From Fen-178 sp963722575 (GTDB taxonomy: Bacteria > Acidobacteriota > Terriglobia > Bryobacterales > Bryobacteraceae), in the NCBI GenBank assembly GCA_963722575.1, contig CAVRNR010000006.1:992001-1056000 (forward strand): a DNA stretch of 64,000 nucleotides, in the 5' to 3' direction. Under the pieces are notes generated by a model. That model was not told the origin of the DNA. It searched no databases and was given only the letters and a program-made list of their open reading frames with translations. Shown here piece after piece: positions 25,618 to 32,896 of this stretch. The translations under genes were made by a program, and so were the position numbers. How positions within the stretch are numbered: the first letter of the stretch is position 1; every line of letters starts with the position of its first letter.

Positions 25618-25925
25618 TGGAACTGATTCCCATGCGTGATGGTTTCATACTCGCCGCAGCCCTCTTTGCATTGGGCCTGACCGGGGTTCTGGTGCGGAGA
25701 AATGTGATCTTCATTTTGATGTCGATCGAGGTCATGCTGAACGCCGCCGGGCTGGCCTTTGTGGTGGCAGGCGCGCGATGGCGCCAGCCGGATGGCCAGG
25801 TGGTGTTCCTGTTCATTCTGGCAATGGCCGCGGCGGAGGTGTCGGTGGGCCTGGCGCTGGTGCTTGAACTCTATCATCAGTACAAGTCGTTGGATACCGA
25901 CGCCATCAGCAGGATGAAAGGTTGA
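25617..25925 (+). CDS. nuoK: NADH-quinone oxidoreductase subunit K
   Basis: About 102 residues with three helices. Conserved features are LIRRNVIFILMSIEVMLNAAGLAFV-like region (here VLVRRNVIF..., with the proton-path Glu in MSIEVMLNA) and a second Glu in AAAEVSVGLALV. I take the ATG that overlaps the nuoJ stop; another ATG 11 codons upstream lies inside nuoJ. One base separates it from nuoL. Confidence 0.95.
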   Translation: MELIPMRDGFILAAALFALGLTGVLVRRNVIFILMSIEVMLNAAGLAFVVAGARWRQPDGQVVFLFILAMAAAEVSVGLALVLELYHQYKSLDTDAISRMKG

Positions 25926-25926
25926 G

Positions 25927-27792
25927 ATGCTCGAGTTGCTCTGGTTGGTCCCGGCAATCCCCTTCGCGGGCGCTCTGGTGCTTGCGGTCCTCGGGGCGCG
26001 GATGTCTCACAAGAGCGTCACGACAGTGGGCGTAGGGGGCGTCGCAGCATCGGCCAGCATCTCCCTCCTCATCGCCGCCGCGTTCCTGAGCGTACCGCCA
26101 GCCGGTGGTGCGTACTCGCAGTTTCTCTGGACGTGGATCAACGTCGGTTCATTCCGCCCGCAGATCGCCTTCTATCTGGATGCGCTCTCACTGGTGATGA
26201 TGCTGGTGGTCACGTTCGTGAGCTTCCTGATCCACTTGTATTCCGCCGAATTCATGCGAACCGACGAGGGTTACAGCCGCTTCTTCGCCTACATGAACCT
26301 GTTCGTGGCCTGCATGGTGACGCTGCTGCTGGCAGATAACCTCCTGCTCCTGTACCTCGGTTGGGAGGGCGTCGGACTGTGCAGTTATCTACTCATTGGG
26401 TTCTGGTACCGGGATCCGGTGAACGGGCGCGCGGGGCGAAAAGCCTTCATCGTGACCCGCGTGGGCGATACCGCCATGGCAATCGGGTTGTTTCTGTTGT
26501 TCCATAGCCTGGGGACGCTCCGCATCCAGGATCTGCTGCACGCGGCACAGGGCCAGTGGGCCACGGGATCGGCGTATGCGATCGTGGCGTCGGCGCTGCT
26601 GCTGGGTGGGGCTGTGGGCAAATCGGCGCAACTGCCCCTGCAAACCTGGTTGCCGGATGCGATGGCCGGTCCCACTCCCACCAGCGCCCTGATTCATGCG
26701 GCCACCATGGTGACGGCGGGCGTCTACCTGATCGCGCGCACGCACGTTCTCTTTGAACTGGCGCCACCTGTCCAGTTTGCGGTCGCCGCGATCGGCGCCG
26801 CCACTCTTCTGATGGCCGGTTTCAGCGCGCTGACGCAGAACGACATCAAGCGCGTCCTTGCGTATTCCACGGTAAGCCAGATCGGCTATATGTTTCTGGC
26901 GCTGGGCGTTGGCGCCTGGGGCGCCGCCATCTTCCACTTCATGACGCACGCGTTCTTCAAGGCTCTGCTATTCCTGGCAGCCGGCATCATCATCGAGTCG
27001 TTGCACCACGAGCACAACATCTTTTGTATGGGCGGGCTTCGCAAGGAGCTTCCAGTCGCCTTCTGGACCTTCCTCATCGCCGGATGCTCTCTGGCTGGCC
27101 TCCCGCTGATTACCGCCGGTTACTACAGCAAGGACCTCATCCTGTGGAGCGCCGGCACTTCCGTCGCCGGCAGCACGGGCCTATGGGCAGCAGGAATCGG
27201 CGGCGTCGTATTGACGTCACTGTACACGTTCCGGCTCATCTTCCTGGTCTTCTTCGGGCCGGTGCGCACTCCCGTCAGCAGTCGGCCCGGCCTCGCCATG
27301 ACGATTCCGGTCTGCGTGCTGGCGGTCCTGTCGATTGTCGGCGGTTTCGACAAAGCGCCCTTCGCAAGGTTCATCGCGAGGGCGCTCCCCACGCTCCCGG
27401 AGGCTGTTGGGGGCATCACCGAAACCTCATCAGGCTTGGCCGCGGCCCTCGCCTTTCTATGCGGTCTTCTGGGCGCCTGGTTCGTCTATCAGCGCAACCC
27501 CAGGCTGGCCACCGCGATGGTCGAAAACCCGGCGGGCCGGGTGTTACACCGCTTCTGGTTCTCGGATTGGGGAATGGACTGGCTCTACGATCGGCTCTTC
27601 GTGCGGCCGGTGGTTTGGATAGCGCGCGTGAACAAAGCGGATGTGGTCGATTCCATTTACGATGGCTTGGCGAGCCTGACCACCGTCTGCTATCGCGTTC
27701 TCAGCCTTACGGAAACGGGCAAACTACGTTGGTACGCCGCATGGATTGCCGGCGGCGCCGTGGCATTTGTCGCGATCGTGATGTTCTTATGA
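25927..27792 (+). CDS. nuoL: NADH-quinone oxidoreductase subunit L
   Basis: A 621-residue antiporter-like subunit at the far end of the membrane arm. It shows FVACMVTLLLADNLLLLYLGWEGVGLCSYLLIGFWY, then KSAQLPLQTWLPDAMAGPTPTSALIHAATMVTAGVYLIAR and LTQNDIKRVLAYSTVSQIGYMF, with the proton-channel Lys and Glu residues in place. A long C-terminal amphipathic helix and last helix follow. The nuoM ATG overlaps the stop. Confidence 0.96.
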   Translation: MLELLWLVPAIPFAGALVLAVLGARMSHKSVTTVGVGGVAASASISLLIAAAFLSVPPAGGAYSQFLWTWINVGSFRPQIAFYLDALSLVMMLVVTFVSFLIHLYSAEFMRTDEGYSRFFAYMNLFVACMVTLLLADNLLLLYLGWEGVGLCSYLLIGFWYRDPVNGRAGRKAFIVTRVGDTAMAIGLFLLFHSLGTLRIQDLLHAAQGQWATGSAYAIVASALLLGGAVGKSAQLPLQTWLPDAMAGPTPTSALIHAATMVTAGVYLIARTHVLFELAPPVQFAVAAIGAATLLMAGFSALTQNDIKRVLAYSTVSQIGYMFLALGVGAWGAAIFHFMTHAFFKALLFLAAGIIIESLHHEHNIFCMGGLRKELPVAFWTFLIAGCSLAGLPLITAGYYSKDLILWSAGTSVAGSTGLWAAGIGGVVLTSLYTFRLIFLVFFGPVRTPVSSRPGLAMTIPVCVLAVLSIVGGFDKAPFARFIARALPTLPEAVGGITETSSGLAAALAFLCGLLGAWFVYQRNPRLATAMVENPAGRVLHRFWFSDWGMDWLYDRLFVRPVVWIARVNKADVVDSIYDGLASLTTVCYRVLSLTETGKLRWYAAWIAGGAVAFVAIVMFL

Positions 27793-29261
27793 TTTTGCTC
27801 TGGCTCATCCTGATTCCGCTGATCGCCGGCGTCCTGGCGTGGATGGTGACGCGCTGGAGCGCCTCGGCCACTCGCTGGATCGCATTGATCGCCGTGCTGA
27901 TCGATTTCGTCCTCGCGTTGTCGCTGTGGATAGGCAATTTCCACGCGGGCCTTCATACCTGGTTCGCGCAGGCCGATTGGGCGTGGATCCCGCAGTTCGG
28001 CATCCGTTTTCACCTTGCCCTCGATGGCCTGAGCCTCCTGCTCCTGATGCTCACGTTCTTCCTGGGCATCCTCTCCGTGCTGGCTTCCTGGAACGAAATC
28101 ACGGAGGCCGCCGGCTTCTTCCACCTGAACCTGCTCTGGATACTCGCCGGTATCGCCGGCGTGTTTCTCGCTGTCAATCTCTTCCTGTTCTACTTCGCGT
28201 GGGAGTTGATGCTGGTCCCTATGTATTTCCTGATCTCCATATGGGGACACGAGAACCGTGTGTACGCTGCCGTGAAGTTCTTCCTCTTCACGCAACTCAG
28301 CGGGCTGTTGATGTTGATTGCCATCCTGGCCCTGTTCTTCCTGCACTACCGCGGCACCGGTGTCTACACGTTCGAGTACGAGGAGTTGCTGGGGACGGCA
28401 ATGTCTCCGACTGCCGAAATGTGGATCATGCTCGGCTTCTTCGTCGCCTTCGCCGTGAAACTACCGGTGGTAGTGCTACACACCTGGTTACCCGATGCCC
28501 ACACCGAAGCTCCCACGGCGGGCAGCGTAATACTCGCCGGCCTCCTGTTGAAGACCGGTGCTTACGGAATGCTGCGGTTCGTGGTGCCGCTTTTTCCCCG
28601 TGCCGCCCACACGTTCGCTCCCGTGGCCATGGCGCTGGGAGCGGCTGGAATTCTATACGGCGCGATCCTGGCCTTGGGACAGACAGACCTGAAGCGCCTG
28701 GTCGCGTACACCAGCGTCAGCCACCTGGGCTTCGTCCTTCTGGGCATCTTCGCCTGGAATGACCTGGCACTTCAGGGAGCGGTGATGACCATGATTTGCC
28801 ACGGCATCAGCACGGGTGCGCTGTTCATTCTGGTGGGCGCGTTGCAGCATCGCATTCATTCCCGGGAAATGGATCGCATGGGCGGCCTCTGGAGTACCGC
28901 TCCTCGCCTGAGCGGCGCGACCCTGTTTTTCGCACTCGCATCCATGGGGCTTCCCGGTCTTGGCGATTTCGTGGGGGAATTCCTGGTTCTGCTGGGTACC
29001 TACCGGCAGAGCATCGTTCTGACCGCGTTGGCCACGGTGGGGGTCCTGTTCGCCACGTTTTACGCATTGCGGCTGGTTCAGCAGGCCTTCCAGGGGCCCA
29101 ATACGCACGACTGGCGGATTGCAGACCTGGTGCCGCGTGAGGGTCTGGTGGTAGCGCTGATGATCGTGATCCTGCTCTGGTTGGGCCTGTACCCGCGGCC
29201 CGTTCTCGATACCTTCCAGCCGGCCATGGCGCGGTTGGAACAACTGGCTTCGGGGAGATGA
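27789..29261 (+). CDS. nuoM: NADH-quinone oxidoreductase subunit M
   Basis: About 490 residues, antiporter-like, fourteen helices. Signature blocks are LFLFYFAWELMLVPMYFLI, VVVLHTWLPDAHTEAPTAGSVILAGLLLKTGAYG and LGQTDLKRLVAYTSVSHLGFV. The start is the ATG that overlaps the nuoL stop. Earlier in-frame ATGs lie far inside nuoL and are ruled out by homology. It overlaps nuoN by four bases. Confidence 0.95.
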   Translation: MILLWLILIPLIAGVLAWMVTRWSASATRWIALIAVLIDFVLALSLWIGNFHAGLHTWFAQADWAWIPQFGIRFHLALDGLSLLLLMLTFFLGILSVLASWNEITEAAGFFHLNLLWILAGIAGVFLAVNLFLFYFAWELMLVPMYFLISIWGHENRVYAAVKFFLFTQLSGLLMLIAILALFFLHYRGTGVYTFEYEELLGTAMSPTAEMWIMLGFFVAFAVKLPVVVLHTWLPDAHTEAPTAGSVILAGLLLKTGAYGMLRFVVPLFPRAAHTFAPVAMALGAAGILYGAILALGQTDLKRLVAYTSVSHLGFVLLGIFAWNDLALQGAVMTMICHGISTGALFILVGALQHRIHSREMDRMGGLWSTAPRLSGATLFFALASMGLPGLGDFVGEFLVLLGTYRQSIVLTALATVGVLFATFYALRLVQQAFQGPNTHDWRIADLVPREGLVVALMIVILLWLGLYPRPVLDTFQPAMARLEQLASGR

Positions 29262-30697
29262 GCGTGAGCGCAAACGAATTGATCGCATTGCTGCCGTTGC
29301 TGATCGTCGCCGGTACGTCGATCGTTGTCATGCTTGCGCTCGCGGTGCATCGGGACCATAGGCTCTCTGCCTCCCTGACGTTCACCGGCCTGGCAGCGGC
29401 CTTCGCATCCTTGTGGATCGCCGCGCCAGTAGTGCCGCTCCAGGTCACGCCGCTGCTGGTGCTCGACCGCTATGCCCTGTTCTACATCGGCTTGATCGTC
29501 GCCGCCAGCATGGCATTCGTGCTGCTGTCGTACGGATATTTTGAGCGATGCGAAGGTGACCACGACGAACTCTACATCCTGTTGCTCGTGGCTACGCTCG
29601 GTTCGACGGTACTCGTGGCCAGCAGCCATTTTGTCTCGCTATTTCTGGGACTCGAACTCCTCAGCGTGGCGTTGTACGGAATGGTCGCCTACCGGCATTC
29701 AAGGCCACTGCCTCTCGAAGCCGGCATTAAGTACCTCGTGCTGGCTGCGGCTTCTGCCGCCTTCCTCCTGTTCGGAATGGCACTGATCTACGGCGCTCTC
29801 GGCGCCATGCAGTTTGCGGAAATCGTAGTACGGCTCGCGCGCGCGGACTTCGATCGCTGGCTCGTTTTGCCCGGCCTGGCCCTGATCGTCACGGGCTTCG
29901 GCTTCAAACTCGCAGTGGTTCCCTTTCACCTCTGGACCCCCGACGTGTACCAAGGCGCGCCAGCGCCCGTTACGGCATATATCGCCACCGTTTCAAAAGG
30001 CGCCATGTTCGCACTGCTGCTGCGCTTCTTCTATCGCTCCGGTGCGCACGATCTTGCGCCCGTCTTCCTTGTGTTTAGCATCATTGCGATCGCTTCCATG
30101 ATCGTGGGCAACCTCCTGGCGCTGCTCCAAAATAACGTGAAGCGCATCCTGGCATATTCTTCCATTGCGCACCTGGGATATCTGCTGGTGGCGTTTCAGG
30201 CCGCTGGCGATCTCGGCCCCACTGCCGTCACCTTCTATTTGGTTGCGTATTTCGTGACCACCATTGGTGCTTTCGGTGTGGTCACAGTCCTATCGGACGG
30301 CTCCAGTGAAGCTGACGACATGGAGGACTACCGCGGCTTGTTCTGGCGCCGCCCGGCGCTGGCGGCGGTCTTCACCGCGATGTTGCTGTCGTTGGCCGGC
30401 ATTCCCGTGACGGCCGGCTTTATCGGCAAATTCTACATTGTGGCGGCCGGCGCTTCGTCGGCCATGTGGGCGCTGATAGTCATTCTGGTGATCACGAGCG
30501 CAATCGGGCTCTTCTACTATCTGCGCATTCTGGTCGTGATGTATGGGCAGTCGTCCGAAAGCTTTGCTCACCCGCCCAGGCTCGCGCCGGCGGGACGCTT
30601 GGTGCTCGCGTTGCTGACCGCACTGTTAGTCTGGTTTGGCGTGTTTCCTGCGCCATTGCTGAGTCTCATTCGCAACGCGCTAGCCGGGTTGGCTTAA
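29258..30697 (+). CDS. nuoN: NADH-quinone oxidoreductase subunit N
   Basis: A 479-residue antiporter-like subunit. It has ILLLVATLGSTVLVASSHFVSLFLGLELLSVALYGMVAY, FKLAVVPFHLWTPDVYQGAPAPVTAYIATVSKGAMFALL and LALLQNNVKRILAYSSIAHLGYLLV. The start codon overlaps nuoM; a GTG two codons later is the only close alternative. This closes the fourteen-subunit set. A truncated uspA follows after 12 bases, so uspA was once the next gene in the transcript. Confidence 0.95.
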   Translation: MSVSANELIALLPLLIVAGTSIVVMLALAVHRDHRLSASLTFTGLAAAFASLWIAAPVVPLQVTPLLVLDRYALFYIGLIVAASMAFVLLSYGYFERCEGDHDELYILLLVATLGSTVLVASSHFVSLFLGLELLSVALYGMVAYRHSRPLPLEAGIKYLVLAAASAAFLLFGMALIYGALGAMQFAEIVVRLARADFDRWLVLPGLALIVTGFGFKLAVVPFHLWTPDVYQGAPAPVTAYIATVSKGAMFALLLRFFYRSGAHDLAPVFLVFSIIAIASMIVGNLLALLQNNVKRILAYSSIAHLGYLLVAFQAAGDLGPTAVTFYLVAYFVTTIGAFGVVTVLSDGSSEADDMEDYRGLFWRRPALAAVFTAMLLSLAGIPVTAGFIGKFYIVAAGASSAMWALIVILVITSAIGLFYYLRILVVMYGQSSESFAHPPRLAPAGRLVLALLTALLVWFGVFPAPLLSLIRNALAGLA

Positions 30698-30709
30698 AAG
30701 GGAAAAACG

Positions 30710-30920
30710 ATGTTTCCACTCGCGAAGATTCTGTTACCGATTGATTTCTCCGAGCGCTGCCTCGGTGGAGCGCGCTACTCGATTCCCCTGGTCGAACACT
30801 TTCACTCAGAGTTGACCCTCCTGCACGTGATCTCCCCGATTGACGACCTCTCGCCGGAAGCACATGCACTGAACGAGAATCGCCGAAAGAAAGCCGCAGA
30901 AGAACTGGACGATTTTCTTT
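30710..30920 (+). pseudogene. Universal stress protein (UspA) gene, 3' half lost
   Basis: The first 70 codons read a normal UspA start: PLAKILLPIDFSERCLGGARYSIPLVEHFHSELTLLHVISP, then a helix ENRRKKAAEELDDFL. At about 30918 the reading turns into the antisense of a cupin-DUF2249 gene, and the frame runs on without homology to a stop at 31105. A UspA protein should be 140-150 residues with a Gly-rich ATP loop at the end; that half is absent. The break is a recombination junction, not a frameshift, because the DNA past it belongs to a different gene. Confidence 0.8.
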
Positions 30921-31332
30921 GGGTCTGCCGCAGATCCAGCGTCCGACCTCTGGGAGCCAGGGCGTTCCAGGCCGAAGTGTCGCTCTGCTTGATCATGGTG
31001 ACCAGCAGGCGCGAGTCCTCCTTCGCCTCCAGGCGGTGTGGCCGGCCAGGCGCCAGGCGGATTGGTGTACCCGGAACCATTTCGCAGCACTCCGTCCCCT
31101 CATAGAAGAGAACGCGACCACCGACGGAATAGACCGTCACCAGCCCGTTCGCCGCATGCTCGGGCAGAGCCTGCCCGGCGCGTAGCGAAACGAGCACTAC
31201 GCGCATGACGGGATCCTCCATCAGGATCGGGGGGGAGAATGTCGCTGGCCAGCCGCCGCGGATAGGACCTAAGTCACGGCGCCGCAGAATTCGTGGCTTT
31301 TCGCCGGAGAAGGCGTCGGCGCATTGACGCAT
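30918..31332 (-). pseudogene. Cupin-DUF2249 protein, DUF2249 part lost
   Basis: From the ATG at 31332 the minus strand reads a cupin: VMRVVLVSLRAGQALPEHAANGLVTVYSVGGRVLFYEGTECCEMVPGTPIRLAPGRPHRLEA, ending LLVTMIKQ. Next comes AWNALAPRGRTLDLRQTQRK, which looks like the very start of a DUF2249 domain (L-D-x-R, then RH, then ...NDHDP), but the DNA then becomes the antisense of uspA and the frame runs to a chance stop at 30802. So it is a cupin joined to a lost DUF2249. It is divergent from the PAS-LuxR gene with 41 bases between. A possible cupin product could still be made. Confidence 0.7.
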
Positions 31333-31373
31333 AATGGAATTGAAGCCCTCGATACTGAGGCGGGAAGGCTGGG

Positions 31374-32027
31374 ATGCTGGAGGCAGAGCTGTTCGCATTC
31401 CTGGAGAGGACGGCAGACGCCGCGTTTGCGGTAACCAGGGAAGGTCAGATCTGCTCGTGGAACCAGGCGGCGGAACGGCTGTTTGGATACTCATCGGCGG
31501 ACGTGCTGAACCGGGCCTGCTATGAAGTTCTAGACGGTCACGGCGCCCTCGGCACGCAGGTCTGTATCGGGGACTGCAGCGTTCAGCAATGCGCTGCGCA
31601 GAAGCTGGGAATTCCGGATTTTGACCTCGAGGTCAAAACACGCTCCGGCGAGAGGCTGTGGGTGAACATTTCCACCCTCGTTTTTGAAGAACCCCGGCGC
31701 AACCGCCGCCTGGTTGTGCACTTAGCTCGAGACATTTCGCGTCGTCGGAGGAGCGAAGAGTTGCTTGCCAAGATGCTGGAGATCTCCAAAGAAATGGTGG
31801 CCGTCGCTGATCACAACATTCGGGCGGCGCCCGTCTCGCCGCTTACCGAACAAGAGCAGCGAATCCTTCGCCTATTCGCGAAAGCCAAGAACTCTTCCGA
31901 GATCGCCCGCGAACTGGGTATCACTCTGCCCACGCTGCGGAATCATCTGCACAGCATTAACGAGAAGCTCCGCACCCATAACCGCTTGGAGGCCGTGATG
32001 CACGCCATGCAGCGCGGCCTCATCTAG
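31374..32027 (+). CDS. PAS-LuxR transcriptional regulator with a cysteine-rich PAS domain
   Basis: A 217-residue protein. Residues 5-125 form a PAS domain (FLERTADAAFAVTREGQICSWNQAAERLFGYSSADVLNRACYEVLDG, then ERLWVNISTLVFEE), residues about 155-215 a LuxR-type helix-turn-helix (LTEQEQRILRLFAKAKNSSEIARELGITLPTLRNHLHSINEKL). Five Cys lie in the PAS part (27, 49, 64, 68, 73), and C49...C64-x3-C68-x4-C73 could bind a metal or an Fe-S cluster. The ATG follows GGGAAGG. No kinase or receiver domain is present, so it likely senses its signal directly. It lies just before the repeat B and the receiver gene. Confidence 0.88.
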   Translation: MLEAELFAFLERTADAAFAVTREGQICSWNQAAERLFGYSSADVLNRACYEVLDGHGALGTQVCIGDCSVQQCAAQKLGIPDFDLEVKTRSGERLWVNISTLVFEEPRRNRRLVVHLARDISRRRRSEELLAKMLEISKEMVAVADHNIRAAPVSPLTEQEQRILRLFAKAKNSSEIARELGITLPTLRNHLHSINEKLRTHNRLEAVMHAMQRGLI

Positions 32028-32041
32028 AAGCGCTCTGTACC

Positions 32042-32171
32042 GCCTTCGGCCATAACGGATGTACCTAGGTATGTGACAAACGGATTATTGTGATCTTCCC
32101 TCAAAGGCCCGAAAGTATAGAAAAGGAGGCAAGAATTGATCGCGAAGACACCGCAAGGCCGAACACAGTGG
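32042..32171 (+). repeat. Copy B of the 130-bp regulatory/leader repeat
   Basis: This is the partner of 3089-3219 (minus strand). It begins 14 bases after the PAS-LuxR stop, holds ATGTGACAAACG at 32071-32082 and a 10-bp palindrome TACCTAGGTA at 32062-32071 (mutated in copy A), then AAAAGGAGG, the TTG start of the response regulator and its first twelve codons, through CCGAACACAGT. Confidence 0.85.
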
Positions 32172-32651
32172 CTCGTGGAACACTTGGGAAAGGGTGCGGA
32201 CTCACGCTTCAGCCTCATGGCGGTACTGCCGACGCGGGAAGACCGGGCCGCATTACAGCGAATCATCGGCCCGTGCAGATGGGAACTGCAATGGACGGGC
32301 ACCTGCGGGGAAGCAATTGAAGTGTTCCGCCGGGCAAGGCCTGCGATCGTTATTTGTGACCGCGATTTGGCGGACGGAGATTGGCGCCAACTTTGGGATA
32401 TCCTCGGTCGCGCGCCCAAGCCGCCGATGTTCATCGTTACTCCCAGGTTGGCGGACGACGCGCTGTGGGCGGAGGTGCTTAACGTCGGCGGATATGATCT
32501 GTTGCTGAAACCATTCCGCGCAGAAGAAGTAATCCGCATGGTGCATGCCGCTGCGATGGAACTCCCGTTCGCAAGGCCGAACCCTCTCGCCTGCGACAGG
32601 AATGCAGATGAATCCAACCGGGCATTCGAGATCGTGTGCCGAGCCGTCTAA
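32136..32651 (+). CDS. Response-regulator receiver-like protein, TTG start
   Basis: A 171-residue protein read from a TTG at 32136, six bases after AAAGGAGG. It has a receiver fold: RFSLMAVLPTREDRAALQRIIGP, then RARPAIVICDRDLADGDWRQLWDIL with the phospho-acceptor-like Asp in VICDRDL, then PPMFIVTPRLADDALWAEVLNVGGYDLLLKPFRAEEVIRMV with the conserved Lys-Pro. No output domain follows: the last 35 residues are polar. The first acidic pair of true receivers is replaced (PTREDR), so phosphorylation is possible but not certain. The preceding gene is the PAS-LuxR regulator. Confidence 0.82.
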   Translation: MIAKTPQGRTQWLVEHLGKGADSRFSLMAVLPTREDRAALQRIIGPCRWELQWTGTCGEAIEVFRRARPAIVICDRDLADGDWRQLWDILGRAPKPPMFIVTPRLADDALWAEVLNVGGYDLLLKPFRAEEVIRMVHAAAMELPFARPNPLACDRNADESNRAFEIVCRAV

Positions 32652-32896
32652 AAGCTGCAAACACAGCGCGGTTTCACAATGCTCGATTCACGCGTGTTGC
32701 CGCCGGATCCCTGCAATGCCGAGAGGCGCGCCTCAAGTCCAACACCAGGTATGACGGCGGGTCCTCACGTGCCGAGTGGCCCGGATGCGGGAAATCATGA
32801 TAAGCGTTTGCATAAGGACCTCAGATCTAAAGCGGGCCCAGTCTTCTATGCGGTGGACTTGTATGTTTTCCTGCATCAGCCAAGGAGAAATGAGCA
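32652..32896. other. Intergenic gap before transketolase
   Basis: A 245-bp gap with no convincing gene. Near 32800-32870 the DNA reads GATAAGCGTTTGCATAAGG and so holds a one-mismatch CGTTTGC form of the CGTTTGT half-site, but no more. AAGGAG at 32881 lies ten bases before the transketolase ATG. Confidence 0.4.

Noticed and set aside
30802..31105. C-terminal part of the uspA and cupin frames as a real domain
   Set aside because: Each is the antisense of the other gene past the junction, so the tails have no meaning of their own.
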